A stretch of DNA of 64,000 nucleotides from Streptomyces chartreusis (GCF_008704715.1 NZ_CP023689.1:7378001-7442000), one strand, 5' to 3'; positions 32,414 to 40,329 are shown, counted from the stretch's first letter. Notes: generated by a model from the sequence alone, not told the origin. Program-made: numbers and translations.

Positions 32414-33042
32414 GCGGATCCCGTTCCCCCGTCGTGTCGTGCCTCGGCCTCGTCCTCGTCGCCCGGGACACCGGGCGGACCCGGTTTGGGCCGGGACCCC
32501 CAGCCGAGGTCGCTGCAAGGCTCGTTGTCGGTGTGCGGCACGTCGCCGAAAGCGGCTCCGCGCGGCAGATCGGCCCAGACCACCAGTCCGGACCCGTGTT
32601 CCTGCGCCCCCCAGGCGTGACAGAGGGCGTCTATGAGGAGCAGTCCCCTCCCGTGCTCCTCCTCGGGACGCGCGGGCGACGGGTGGGGCTCACCCGGCGC
32701 GCAACCCTCGTCGCGCACCGCTATGCGCACCAGGTCGGTGCCGTCGTGCAGCTCGCACACTATGTGCTCGCTGGCGGTGTGCACGATCGCGTTGGTGACC
32801 AGCTCGGACACGACGAGTGCCGCCGTGTCGCAGGTGTCCTCGCACACCGACCAGCCGTTCAGCCGCGCCCTGGTCAGGCGTCTGGCCTGCGCGGGAGAGC
32901 CCGGATGGGCGGCCAGTTCGAACCGGAACCGGCGCTCGTCGCCGACGCTCCGCTGGGGGCCGATTCCCGTGGTGGCACCGAGGCCGTGGGGGACCACAGT
33001 GGCGTTTGTTCCTAAGGGCGGGGACGGAATCACGCTTGCCAC
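32404..33042 (-). CDS. RsbW/SpoIIAB-like ATP-binding protein (anti-sigma factor kinase fold)
   Basis: A 212-residue protein with the GHKL ATPase core of bacterial anti-sigma kinases: N-box VVSELVTNAIVHTAS, G1 VRDEG and G2 EHGRGLLLIDAL. Residues 1-40 are the VASVIPSPPLGTN-type leader common in Streptomyces homologs, so I chose GTG 33040-33042, which also has GGCGGGG upstream, over the TTG further up. A polar Pro/Asp/Glu-rich tail follows the ATPase. Proteins of this kind sit next to XRE-DUF5753 and DUF397 genes in WhiJ/AbaA-type loci, as here, and may act as partner-switching kinases. Confidence 0.85.
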   Translation of the reverse strand: MASVIPSPPLGTNATVVPHGLGATTGIGPQRSVGDERRFRFELAAHPGSPAQARRLTRARLNGWSVCEDTCDTAALVVSELVTNAIVHTASEHIVCELHDGTDLVRIAVRDEGCAPGEPHPSPARPEEEHGRGLLLIDALCHAWGAQEHGSGLVVWADLPRGAAFGDVPHTDNEPCSDLGWGSRPKPGPPGVPGDEDEAEARHDGGTGSAWL

Positions 33043-33357
33043 TATCGCCCCGCCGTGAACACTTGGCAAGTGTCACTCTGAAATATGCAGAGTGCTGTGT
33101 GACTCTCTGGAAGGCCGTGGCACACTGCTCGCAACAGCATGTCGAACGGCGCCAGTTGGGATCACCGGGGATCCGCCGCGATCTTCGAATAGGTCTTCGA
33201 ATGGCGCCGTCGGCCTGTCGGCGTTCGGTTGGCCTGTCGGCGTTCGGTCGATCTGCCGGGATTCGGTCCTTCTGTCTATATTCAGTCGGTCCGACTCGGC
33301 CGGTCCGGCCCAGTCGGTCTGCAGGGATGCGTACGGATTCATTCGTGGAGGTGGAGC
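33043..33357. other. Divergent control region between the RsbW-like gene and the XRE regulator gene
   Basis: No gene seen. It contains two TCTTCGAAT boxes (at 33183 and 33194), a five-unit 19-bp repeat (33212-33306) and a comparatively AT-rich stretch around 33268-33285 suited to promoter melting. Confidence 0.6.
33212..33306 (+). repeat. Five tandem 19-bp units upstream of the XRE regulator
   Basis: Units start at 33212, 33231, 33250, 33269 and 33288. The first two differ at one base (GGCCTGTCGGCGTTCGGTT/C), and later ones diverge progressively while keeping the period and the TTCxGTC end. Confidence 0.7.
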
Positions 33358-34218
33358 GTGAGCGAGCCGCGGTCCGCGCCGACGGTCGGCCAGGTCGTCC
33401 TGGGTCGGCGCCTGCTGGACCTGCGGGAGCGCGCAGGGCTCAAGCGTGAGGAGGCCGCCCGTGTCCTCCGCGTCGCGCCCGCGACGGTCCGGCGCATGGA
33501 GATGGCCGAGGTCGGCCTCAAGATCCCGTACCTGCAACTGCTCCTGAAGGCCTACGGCATCTCCGAGGAGGAGGCCGAGGCGTTCGTACTGCTGGCCGAG
33601 GAGGCCAACAAGCCCGGCTGGTGGCAGCGGTTCCACGACATCCTGCCGGGCTGGTTCTCCATGTACGTCAGCCTGGAGGGCGCCGCCGCCCTCATCCGGT
33701 CCTACGAACCCCACTTCGTGCCCGGTCTGCTCCAGACCGAGGGCTACGCGCGCGGAGTGCTGAAGTCGGGCGCTATCGGCCAGACCAGCCCCGACGACAT
33801 CGAGCGCCATGTCGCCCTGCGCATGCAACGCCAGCGACTGCTCACTCGTGAGGACGCTCCCCGGCTGTGGGTCGTGATGGACGAGACCGTGCTGCGCCGC
33901 CAGGTGGGCGGCCCGGAGGTGATGCGGGACCAGATCGACAGACTGCTCGAGGCAACGAAGCTGCCCAACGTGACGTTGCAGGTGGCCCCGTTCGCGAACG
34001 GGCCGCACCCCGGCACGTACGGGCCCTTCGTGCTGTTCCGATTTGCCATGTCAGAACTGCCGGACATGGTCTACAGCGAGTACCTGACCGGCGCCGTCTA
34101 TCTCGACGCGCGCGCGGAGGTGGCGACCCACCTCGAGGTCATGGACCGCATGGCGGCGCAGGCCGCTACGGCACATCGCACGAAGGAGATCCTGCGGGAT
34201 CTCCGCAAGGAGCTGTGA
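33358..34218 (+). CDS. XRE-family regulator with DUF5753 domain (WhiJ-like)
   Basis: A 286-residue regulator. The helix-turn-helix spans about residues 14-70: LGRRLLDLRERAGLKREEAARVLRVAPATVRRME. The C-terminal DUF5753 domain (about 95-275) contains RSYEPHFVPGLLQTEGYAR and the QRLLTREDAPRLWVVMDETVLRR stretch, all standard. WhiJ-type proteins of this group control development and antibiotic production in Streptomyces together with a small DUF397 partner, encoded immediately downstream here (ATG directly follows the stop). Start GTG 33358 has GGAGGTGGAG upstream. Probably autoregulated through the repeat-rich upstream region; this is inference. Confidence 0.92.
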   Translation: MSEPRSAPTVGQVVLGRRLLDLRERAGLKREEAARVLRVAPATVRRMEMAEVGLKIPYLQLLLKAYGISEEEAEAFVLLAEEANKPGWWQRFHDILPGWFSMYVSLEGAAALIRSYEPHFVPGLLQTEGYARGVLKSGAIGQTSPDDIERHVALRMQRQRLLTREDAPRLWVVMDETVLRRQVGGPEVMRDQIDRLLEATKLPNVTLQVAPFANGPHPGTYGPFVLFRFAMSELPDMVYSEYLTGAVYLDARAEVATHLEVMDRMAAQAATAHRTKEILRDLRKEL

Positions 34219-34473
34219 ATGGATCGCATCAAGCCGCGCATAAGCGTCTACAACGGTATGCCCGCGCGGGACTTGGGCAGCGAGGGCTGGCATAAGCCGT
34301 GGAGCGGGGGCAACGGCGGCAACTGTCTGGAGGCGATGAAGCTCGCCGACGGCCGTATCGCCGTGCGCCAGTCGACCGACCCGGACGGGCCGGCGCTGAT
34401 CTACACCACGGACGAGATGACCGCGTTCATCGAGGGCGCCAAGGCGGGGGAGGCCGACTTCCTGCTGTCCTGA
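34219..34473 (+). CDS. DUF397 family protein
   Basis: An 84-residue member of DUF397, small proteins nearly always paired with XRE-DUF5753 regulators. The family signature is WHKPWSGGNGGNCLEAMKL followed by IAVRQSTDPDGPALIYTTDEMTAFI. The ATG abuts the stop codon of the regulator gene, so the pair is cotranslated. They are thought to act as cognate partners of the regulator, in a fashion compared with toxin-antitoxin pairs; the biochemical role is not settled. AT-rich sequence follows before the DUF574 methyltransferase gene. Confidence 0.92.
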   Translation: MDRIKPRISVYNGMPARDLGSEGWHKPWSGGNGGNCLEAMKLADGRIAVRQSTDPDGPALIYTTDEMTAFIEGAKAGEADFLLS

Positions 34474-34553
34474 CCGATTGCCTTCTCTTCTCTCGTGCAA
34501 CTTTCTTGATTTGGTGCTTAGTTGATAATCCATTGCGTGTTACGGAGTGCCTT

Positions 34554-35342
34554 ATGACCGAGATCGACACCAGCAAGCCGCATCCCGCGCGGATGTACGA
34601 CTGGTATCTCGGCGGGAAGGACAACTACCCCGTCGACGAGGCCATGGGGCAGCAGATGCTCGCCCTCGACCCGCGCGTCCCCGTGATGGCGCGGGTCAAC
34701 CGGGCGTTCATGCACCGCTCCACCCGCTGGCTCGCCCGGCAGGGCGTGAGGCAGTTCCTGGACATCGGCACCGGTATCCCGACCGAGCCGAACCTCCACC
34801 AGATCGCCCAGCGGATCGCCCCCGACGCCCGGGTCGTGTACTGCGACAACGACCCCATCGTGCTGGCCCACGCGGCGGCCCTGCTGCGCGGCACGGAGGA
34901 GGGCGTCACCGAGTATCTGCAGGCCGATGTCCGCGACCCGGACGCCATCGTCGAAGGTGCCCGGAAGATCCTGGACTTCAGCGCCCCGGTCGCCCTGTCC
35001 CTCGTCGCGCTGCTGCACTTCGTCTCCGACGAGGACGGCGCGCACGAGCTGGTCGGCCGGCTGCTGTCCGAACTACCCTCGGGCAGCTATCTGGTGATGA
35101 CCCACGCGACCGCCGACTTCACTCCAGAGGAGTCGGCGGCGGCGACCGAGAAGCTCAAGGCGGCGGGCGTCACGCTGGCCCTTCGCTCCCGCGACGAGTT
35201 CACCCGCTTCTTCGACGGCCTCGAACTGGTCCCGCCGGGCGTGGAGGTGCCGCACCAGTGGCACCCCGACCTGGGGGACCCCGTGGCGGGGCAGGAGGAC
35301 GGGGTCATTCCCGGGTACGGGGCGGTGGGCCGCAAGCCGTAG
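34554..35342 (+). CDS. DUF574 SAM-dependent methyltransferase
   Basis: A 262-residue class I methyltransferase of the actinobacterial DUF574 family. Family marks: HPARMYDWYLGGKDNYPVD at the N-terminus, the SAM loop FLDIGTGIPTEPNLHQ, VVYCDNDPIVLAHA (motif II acidic residue) and YLVMTHAT. The substrate is unknown. ATG 34554 follows ACGGAGTG. It lies 80 bases after the DUF397 gene across an AT-rich stretch containing GATAAT-like sequence, so it may have its own promoter. DUF574 genes are repeatedly found with XRE/DUF397/RsbW sets. Confidence 0.9.
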   Translation: MTEIDTSKPHPARMYDWYLGGKDNYPVDEAMGQQMLALDPRVPVMARVNRAFMHRSTRWLARQGVRQFLDIGTGIPTEPNLHQIAQRIAPDARVVYCDNDPIVLAHAAALLRGTEEGVTEYLQADVRDPDAIVEGARKILDFSAPVALSLVALLHFVSDEDGAHELVGRLLSELPSGSYLVMTHATADFTPEESAAATEKLKAAGVTLALRSRDEFTRFFDGLELVPPGVEVPHQWHPDLGDPVAGQEDGVIPGYGAVGRKP

Positions 35343-35366
35343 GGCGACCGACCCTCGCAGAAGGAA

Positions 35367-35402
35367 GACCCCGCAGAGCGACTGAGGCCGCTCTGCAGGG
35401 TC
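35367..35402. terminator. Bidirectional hairpin between the DUF574 and mocR genes
   Basis: GACCC-C-GCAGAGCG pairs with CGCTCTGC-A-GGGTC: 13 pairs with one C/A mismatch and an eight-base loop. Confidence 0.7.
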
Positions 35403-35434
35403 TGACGGGTATACAGGGAGCCTGGTCGGCCCTC

Positions 35435-36916
35435 TCATTCGCCCGGTGTCGGTTCCTCGGCAGGGGGCAGTACCCCGCACAGCGCCTCCAGCGCCGCCCC
35501 GTAGGCATGCTCCGAGGGCGTGGCGCAGCCGACGACGATGCCGTCGCGGGCCGGCGTGTCCTCCTCGTGCGCGTCCGGGTGCCGGAACTCGGCGAGGCCG
35601 TCCAGGGCGACGCCCTGCCAGGTGGCCGCCTTCACCGTGGACCGCTCGGTGCCGGGCGGCAGCCGCAGCACCGCGTGGAGCCCGGCGGCGACACCCGTCA
35701 CCTCAACGTGCGGCGCATGCTCGGCGAGCGCGGCCACCAGCCGGTCGCGGCGGCTCCGGTAACGCTGCCGCATGCGCCGTACATGACGGTCGTACGCCCC
35801 GGAGACGATGAAGTCGGCGAGGCTCAGCTGATCGAGGACGCTCACCCATGCCTCGCGCTCGCCCTTGGCCGCGAGCAGGTCGCCGACGTACCGCTCCGGC
35901 AGCACCATCCACCCCAGCCGCAGCGCGGGTGACAGGCTCTTGCTGACCGAGCCGATGAAGATCACCCGCTCCGGATCCAGTCCCTGGACGGCTCCGACAG
36001 GCTTGCGGTCGTAGCGGAACTCGCCGTCGTAGTCGTCCTCCAGGACCACGCCGCCACGCGCGCGTGCCCAGTCGATCACGGCGGTACGGCGCTCGGGGTG
36101 CAGCGGGCCGCCGGTCGGGAACTGGTGCGCGGGCGTGAGCAGCACCGCGCGCTCCCGCGCCAGCCGGTCCACGCGCGCGCCGTCCTCGTCGAGGGGGAGC
36201 GGTACGGTCCGTACGCCCGCGGCGGTGAGCAGTTCCCGGTGGAAACCCAGCCCGTACGCCTCCACGGCCAGCGGCCCGCGCAGCACACCGCCGCCCCCGG
36301 ACCGGTCCTGGCCGAACAGCAGCCGCAGAGCGTGCGCGAAGCCGGAGCAGATCACGATCCGGTCCGGCTCGGTGCGCACGCCACGCGCGCGTGCCAGGTA
36401 CTCGGTGAGCGCCTCGCGCAATTCGATCCGCCCGGCAGAGTCGCCCGGCCCGAAGACCTCGTTCGGCGCCTGCTGGAGCGCCCGCCGGCAGGAGGCCAGC
36501 CAGGCCGCCCGCGGGAACGCCGACGCGTCCGGCGTCCCCTGCCGCAGGTCGTGCCGAGGGCCACGCGCGCGTGGCGGCGCCTTGCGCGGCACCCGCTCGG
36601 CGCGCCGCAGGGGCTCGGCACGCTCGGCCACACGCGTCCCCGAGCCCTGCCGGGCCGAGAGCCAGCCCTCGGCGACCAGTTCCGCGTACGCGTCGGCCAC
36701 GGTGTTGCGGGCGACCCCGAGGTCGGCGGCGAGCGAACGGTACGGCGGCAGCCGGGTGCCCGGCGCGAGCCGCCCACTGCGCACGGCGTCCCGCAGCGCA
36801 CGGGTCAATGCGGCCCGCCGACCGCCGGGACCGGACGACTCCGAGAGGTCCAGATGCAGGTCGGCGCCGATCCGCCGCGCCGGGTCCACCCAGGAATTGA
36901 CCCGTGAATCCGTCAT
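35435..36916 (-). CDS. MocR-type regulator (GntR domain fused to class I aminotransferase)
   Basis: A 493-residue MocR/PdxR family protein. The N-terminal GntR winged helix (about residues 33-98) reads RLPPYRSLAADLGVARNTVADAYAELVAEGWLSARQGSGT. The aminotransferase-like domain (about 120-485) keeps the PLP lysine K326 in SVSKSLSP and LEDDYDGEFRYDRKP. MocR proteins sense PLP or a PLP adduct and typically control a divergent gene through direct-repeat operators. Here an AhpD-like gene diverges 47 bases away, with an imperfect direct repeat between. A TAGGGT element eight bases before its ATG may be its own -10. The gene contains three copies of CACGCGCGCGTG. Confidence 0.92.
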   Translation of the reverse strand: MTDSRVNSWVDPARRIGADLHLDLSESSGPGGRRAALTRALRDAVRSGRLAPGTRLPPYRSLAADLGVARNTVADAYAELVAEGWLSARQGSGTRVAERAEPLRRAERVPRKAPPRARGPRHDLRQGTPDASAFPRAAWLASCRRALQQAPNEVFGPGDSAGRIELREALTEYLARARGVRTEPDRIVICSGFAHALRLLFGQDRSGGGGVLRGPLAVEAYGLGFHRELLTAAGVRTVPLPLDEDGARVDRLARERAVLLTPAHQFPTGGPLHPERRTAVIDWARARGGVVLEDDYDGEFRYDRKPVGAVQGLDPERVIFIGSVSKSLSPALRLGWMVLPERYVGDLLAAKGEREAWVSVLDQLSLADFIVSGAYDRHVRRMRQRYRSRRDRLVAALAEHAPHVEVTGVAAGLHAVLRLPPGTERSTVKAATWQGVALDGLAEFRHPDAHEEDTPARDGIVVGCATPSEHAYGAALEALCGVLPPAEEPTPGE

Positions 36917-36925
36917 GGAATTGCA

Positions 36926-36960
36926 CCCTACAGTGGGTCTTTCCGATCCGTAGGTTGGTC
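36926..36960. promoter_or_regulatory. Imperfect direct repeat, candidate MocR operator
   Basis: CCCTACAGTGGGTC (36926-36939) and CCGTAGGTTGGTC (36948-36960) start 22 bases apart, about two helical turns. The second copy overlaps the AhpD -10 and the first overlaps the proposed mocR -10. Confidence 0.5.
36951..36956 (+). promoter_or_regulatory. -10 element TAGGTT of the AhpD-like gene (leaderless)
   Basis: TAGGTT ends seven bases before the ATG at 36964, inside the second direct repeat. Confidence 0.5.
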
Positions 36961-36963
36961 CAC

Positions 36964-37485
36964 ATGACGACGAACACGATCGAGAACAGCACCGGCATCG
37001 ACATCCCCGGGGCCATCACCGAGGCCGAGGCCGCCCGCACCCGACTGGACTTCGCGAAGTCCGCCCCGAAGGTCTTCCGCGCGATCGTCGGCTTCGACGC
37101 CGCCGCCCGGGAGGGCCTCGACCCGGCCCTCGTCGAACTGATCCAGATCCGCGCCTCGCTCCTCAACCAGTGCGCCTACTGCCTCCACATGCACACCAAC
37201 GACGCCCGCAAGGCCGGTGAGAGCGAGGACCGGCTGCACCTGGTCGCCGTCTGGCGCGAGGCCCGCCACTTCTTCACCGAGCGCGAGCAGGCGGCCCTGG
37301 CCCTCACGGAGGCCGTCACCCTGGTCGCCGACGGAGGCGTCCCGGACGAGGCCTACGCGCAGGCGGCCGCCCACTTCGACGACTCCGAACTGGCCCATGT
37401 GCTGGCCCTGATCATGACGATCAACACCTGGAACAGGGTGGCGCTGGCGACGGGGAAGGTGGCGGGGACGGACGAGCGGCGGTGA
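36964..37485 (+). CDS. Carboxymuconolactone decarboxylase / AhpD-like protein
   Basis: A 173-residue protein of the CMD/AhpD family. The redox centre is the CxxC of LLNQCAYCLHMH with the upstream Glu of ELIQIRAS and the downstream His, the ExxxxxxCxxCxxxH signature of AhpD-type peroxidase components. The helical repeat REQAALALTEAVTLVADGGVPDE is conserved. It likely reduces peroxides or acts in thiol redox; it is divergent from and probably controlled by MocR. Its last codons (KVAGTDERR and stop) form the first unit of a 41-bp tandem repeat. Confidence 0.88.
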   Translation: MTTNTIENSTGIDIPGAITEAEAARTRLDFAKSAPKVFRAIVGFDAAAREGLDPALVELIQIRASLLNQCAYCLHMHTNDARKAGESEDRLHLVAVWREARHFFTEREQAALALTEAVTLVADGGVPDEAYAQAAAHFDDSELAHVLALIMTINTWNRVALATGKVAGTDERR

Positions 37486-37582
37486 TGAGGCGGGGCGGAG
37501 TGGCGGGGACGGACGAGCGGCGCTGATGAGGTGGGGCGGAGCTGGCGGGGACGGACGAGCGCCGCTGCTGAGGCGGGGCTGG
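37459..37582 (+). repeat. 41-bp tandem repeat, three units, starting inside the AhpD-like gene
   Basis: Units at 37459-37499, 37500-37540 and 37541-37582 share GGCGGGGACGGACGAGCG. The first unit contains the final nine codons and the stop of the gene. A G/C-rich degenerate tail (GGCTGGTGGGGCGG-like) continues to about 37640. Confidence 0.85.
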
Positions 37583-37705
37583 TGGGGCGGGGCTGAGGTG
37601 GCTGGGCTGGTGGGGCGGGCTGACGCGGCGGCGCTGTGGGGCGATGCGGCGCTGGTGAGCGGCCCCATCGGCTGCCGCCCCGGCACCCCATCGAGCGGCG
37701 CCGCG

Positions 37706-39193
37706 TCAGACGGTCATCGGCCGGTCGTACGGCGAGATCGGTGCCGGCAGCCTCGAACTCCCCGTCAGGTGATGATCGACGGCCGCCGCCACCGCCCGTC
37801 CCTCGGCGATCGCCCACACGATCAGCGACTGCCCCCTGGCAGCGTCCCCGGCGGCGAACACGCCCGGCACGTTCGTCGCGAACCCGACGTCCCGTGTGAT
37901 CGTGCCGCGCGGCTCCATCTCCAGCCCCAACTGCTCGATCAGCCCGTCCGTCCGGTCCGGCCCGGAGAAGCCGAGGGCGAGCAGCACCAGGTCGGCCGGC
38001 AGCGTCCGCCCGGTGTCCGGCCTGTGACGGCGCTCGGCGTCCACCTCGACCAGGTGCAGCGACCTTACGTGCCCGTCGGCGTCGCCCGTGAAGTGGAGCG
38101 TGGACGCCGCGAACAGGCGCGCGTCCGCGTCCGCCGCCGGCGCGGTCTCCAGGTCGCGCGCCTCCTCGTGCGCGGCCGAGAGCCGGTAGATCTTCGGGTA
38201 CGTCGGCCAGGGCTCGGCGTCCTCGTCCCGCTCGGCGCCCGGCTGGGCGTAGATGTCCAACTGGGTCACGGACGCGGCACCCTCGCGCACGGCCGTGCCC
38301 AGACAGTCGGCGCCGGTGTCCCCGCCGCCGACGATGACGACATGCTTCCCGGCGGCGGACATGGGGGACGACTCCAGATCCCCCTCGCACACCCGGTTGG
38401 CCAGCGGCAGATACTCCATCGCCTGCTCGATGCCGCTCAACTCCCGCCCGGGAACCGACAGTTCACGCCAGGCCGTGGCCCCGGTGGCGATCACCACGGC
38501 GTCGTAGCGCGACCGAAGCTCGGCCGCCCCGATGTCCCGCCCGACCGCCGTCGACGTACGGAACTTCGTCCCCTCGGCCCGCATCTGCTCGATCCGCCGC
38601 TCCAGATGGTGCTTCTCCATCTTGAACGCGGGGATGCCGTACCGCATCAACCCGCCGATCCGGTCGTCCTTCTCGTACACGGCGACCGTGTGGCCGGCCC
38701 GGGTCAGCTGCTGTGCCGCCGCGAGCCCCGTGGGCCCCGACCCGATGACCGCGACCGTCCGGCCCGACAACCGGTCCGGCGGCCGGGGCGGAGCGAACCC
38801 CTCCTCCCACGCCCGGTCGCCGATGGCGCACTCGACGTTCTTGATGGTGACGGCCGGCTGATTGATCGCCAGCACACACCCCGCCTCGCACGGCGCCGGA
38901 CACAACCGCCCGGTGAACTCGGGGAAGTTGTTCGTCGCGTGCAGCCGATCCGCCGCCGCCCGCCAGTCCTCCCGCGACACCAGGTCGTTCCACTCGGGGA
39001 TCAGATTCCCCAGCGGACAGGCTTCGTGACAGAACGGGACGCCGCAGTCCATGCAGCGATCGGCCTGCTTGCTGATGATCGGCAGCAGCGCCCCGGGGAC
39101 GTACACCTCGTCCCAGTCCCCGACCCGCTCCTCGACGGGCCTGCGCGGCCAGTCCTGGCGGGGGGTGGTCATGAAACCCTTGGGATCGGCCAT
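37706..39193 (-). CDS. gltD: Glutamate synthase small (beta) subunit, without an adjacent gltB
   Basis: A 495-residue NADPH- and FAD-binding subunit of glutamate synthase. N-terminal Fe-S cysteines are in RCMDCGVPFCHEACPLGN and RLCPAPCEAGC; the FAD loop is VAVIGSGPTGLAAAQQL; the NADPH loop is VVIVGGGDTGADC; the C-terminal GVFAAGDAARGQSL binds FAD. The length matches GltD. GltD normally works with GltB, encoded upstream in an operon; here the upstream gene is a DUF1772 protein, so the partner must lie elsewhere or the protein acts alone as an electron donor. ATG 39193 has GAGGAAG upstream and a 26-base alternating purine-pyrimidine tract beyond it. Confidence 0.93.
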   Translation of the reverse strand: MADPKGFMTTPRQDWPRRPVEERVGDWDEVYVPGALLPIISKQADRCMDCGVPFCHEACPLGNLIPEWNDLVSREDWRAAADRLHATNNFPEFTGRLCPAPCEAGCVLAINQPAVTIKNVECAIGDRAWEEGFAPPRPPDRLSGRTVAVIGSGPTGLAAAQQLTRAGHTVAVYEKDDRIGGLMRYGIPAFKMEKHHLERRIEQMRAEGTKFRTSTAVGRDIGAAELRSRYDAVVIATGATAWRELSVPGRELSGIEQAMEYLPLANRVCEGDLESSPMSAAGKHVVIVGGGDTGADCLGTAVREGAASVTQLDIYAQPGAERDEDAEPWPTYPKIYRLSAAHEEARDLETAPAADADARLFAASTLHFTGDADGHVRSLHLVEVDAERRHRPDTGRTLPADLVLLALGFSGPDRTDGLIEQLGLEMEPRGTITRDVGFATNVPGVFAAGDAARGQSLIVWAIAEGRAVAAAVDHHLTGSSRLPAPISPYDRPMTV

Positions 39194-39205
39194 GGCCGTC
39201 TTCCT

Positions 39206-39231
39206 CGCATGCGCGTGCGCGTGCGCGCGTG
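39206..39231. repeat. 26-base alternating purine-pyrimidine tract (Z-DNA type)
   Basis: Every base from 39206 to 39231 alternates pyrimidine and purine, mostly CG and TG steps, 13 bases before the gltD start codon. Confidence 0.75.
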
Positions 39232-39369
39232 ACGCGGGTGGAGCCGTGCGTCATCGGGCGGCACTCTTCCCGCAACGATACGTCTCACCGGTCACGTGCG
39301 CAGAGTGGAGGGACAGCGCTTTCTCGGGGTGTTTCCGTCAGCGGACGGCCGTTCTCGGAGGCGTCCGGG

Positions 39370-39849
39370 TCAGCTGACGGCCAGCACGAACGACACCGTC
39401 GCGGCGGCCGAGGCGACCGTCCGTACGTGGTTCCACATCGTCCACTCCCGCACGTACGTCGGCCAGTAGTCGGCCGCCTCCTGCGTGCCCGCTTCCAGCT
39501 TCATCAACGTGTCGTTGCGAGGCACGTTCGCCACCATGGTCACCCCGAACGAGCCGAACAGATACAGCGCGCTGCCCAGCAGCAGCGCCACCGTCCCCTC
39601 GTCCGGCCAGAGCACGAACGTCACCACGGCGATCACCGCGCACAGCACCGCCGTCCCGATGAACACCAGCATGAACGCCGGCATCAGCGCGGTCACATTG
39701 ATCGCCTTCATCGCGGCGACGCCCTGCGCGGGCGGCAGCGCGGCGAGCCCCCGCATCACGAAGGTCGAGAAGGCACAGAAGACCCCGGCCACGAGGCCGG
39801 TGCCGACCACACCGATCACGATCAGTACGAAGTACGGCCCATCGATCAT
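39370..39849 (-). CDS. DUF1772 (anthrone oxygenase-like) membrane protein
   Basis: A 159-residue protein with four transmembrane helices (about residues 5-28, 50-75, 83-103 and 135-157). The DUF1772 marks are GVFCAFSTFVMRGLAALPPAQGVAAMKAIN and NVPRNDTLMKLE, the latter conserved in anthrone oxygenases. Such proteins add oxygen to anthrones in polyketide pathways, but many family members have no such role and there is no polyketide synthase nearby. The ATG at 39849 has a weak GGGAG thirteen bases upstream. 176 bases separate it from gltD. Confidence 0.85.
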   Translation of the reverse strand: MIDGPYFVLIVIGVVGTGLVAGVFCAFSTFVMRGLAALPPAQGVAAMKAINVTALMPAFMLVFIGTAVLCAVIAVVTFVLWPDEGTVALLLGSALYLFGSFGVTMVANVPRNDTLMKLEAGTQEAADYWPTYVREWTMWNHVRTVASAAATVSFVLAVS

Positions 39850-40329
39850 GTCAACTTCAACTCCCGCATCCCGCCGAGATCATGCCCGGCCCCGTCCGTC
39901 ACCTCAAGTGAAATCCTGTACGACCTCAGTGACCATGGCCGAACGACGCGACCACATGCGCGAACGTCCAGGGGGTGGGCGTCGAGGTCGTGGGGGTGGG
40001 CGTCGAGGTCGTGGGGTGGGTGTCGAGGTCGTGGGGTGGGTGTCGAGGTCGTGGGGGTGGTGGCGAGCGCCGGCCGGGGGTGGGGCGGCGGGGTCCGAGC
40101 TGGCTCCTCGGGCGGCCGGGGCGGCGAGCTCGATCGGTGTCGGGGACGGGCTTCGGGAGCCGTCGGGGACGTGGGTCTGTTCGGCGTGTTCGGCGTGTTC
40201 GGCGTCGAGGCCTGGGTGTCGCCGCGGTCGGGAGCGTGCGCTTCGGGGTCGGGGACGAGAGCTCCGAAGCATCCGGGGACGCGGACTCCCGCGGCCCGGG
40301 AAGCCGTGGCGCATTGCGATGCTTCACCA
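39850..40329. other. 480-base repeat-rich non-coding region
   Basis: No supported gene. It holds a G-rich minisatellite (39971-40061), a TGTTCGGCG triplicate (40179-40205) and skewed G/T-rich sequence. Open frames here are artefacts of composition, with repeat-encoded Pro/Arg/Ser peptides. Confidence 0.65.
39971..40061 (+). repeat. 20/21-bp G-rich minisatellite
   Basis: GTCGAGGTCGTGGGGGTGGG-type units start at 39981, 40002, 40022 and 40042, with a partial unit before. The G runs (GGGGG, GGG, GGGG) make the + strand a candidate for G-quadruplex folding. Confidence 0.8.

Noticed and set aside
33358..34473. Classical toxin-antitoxin reading of the XRE-DUF397 pair
   Set aside because: The pair has been compared to toxin-antitoxin modules, but nothing in the sequence shows toxicity; a developmental regulator pair is the simpler call.
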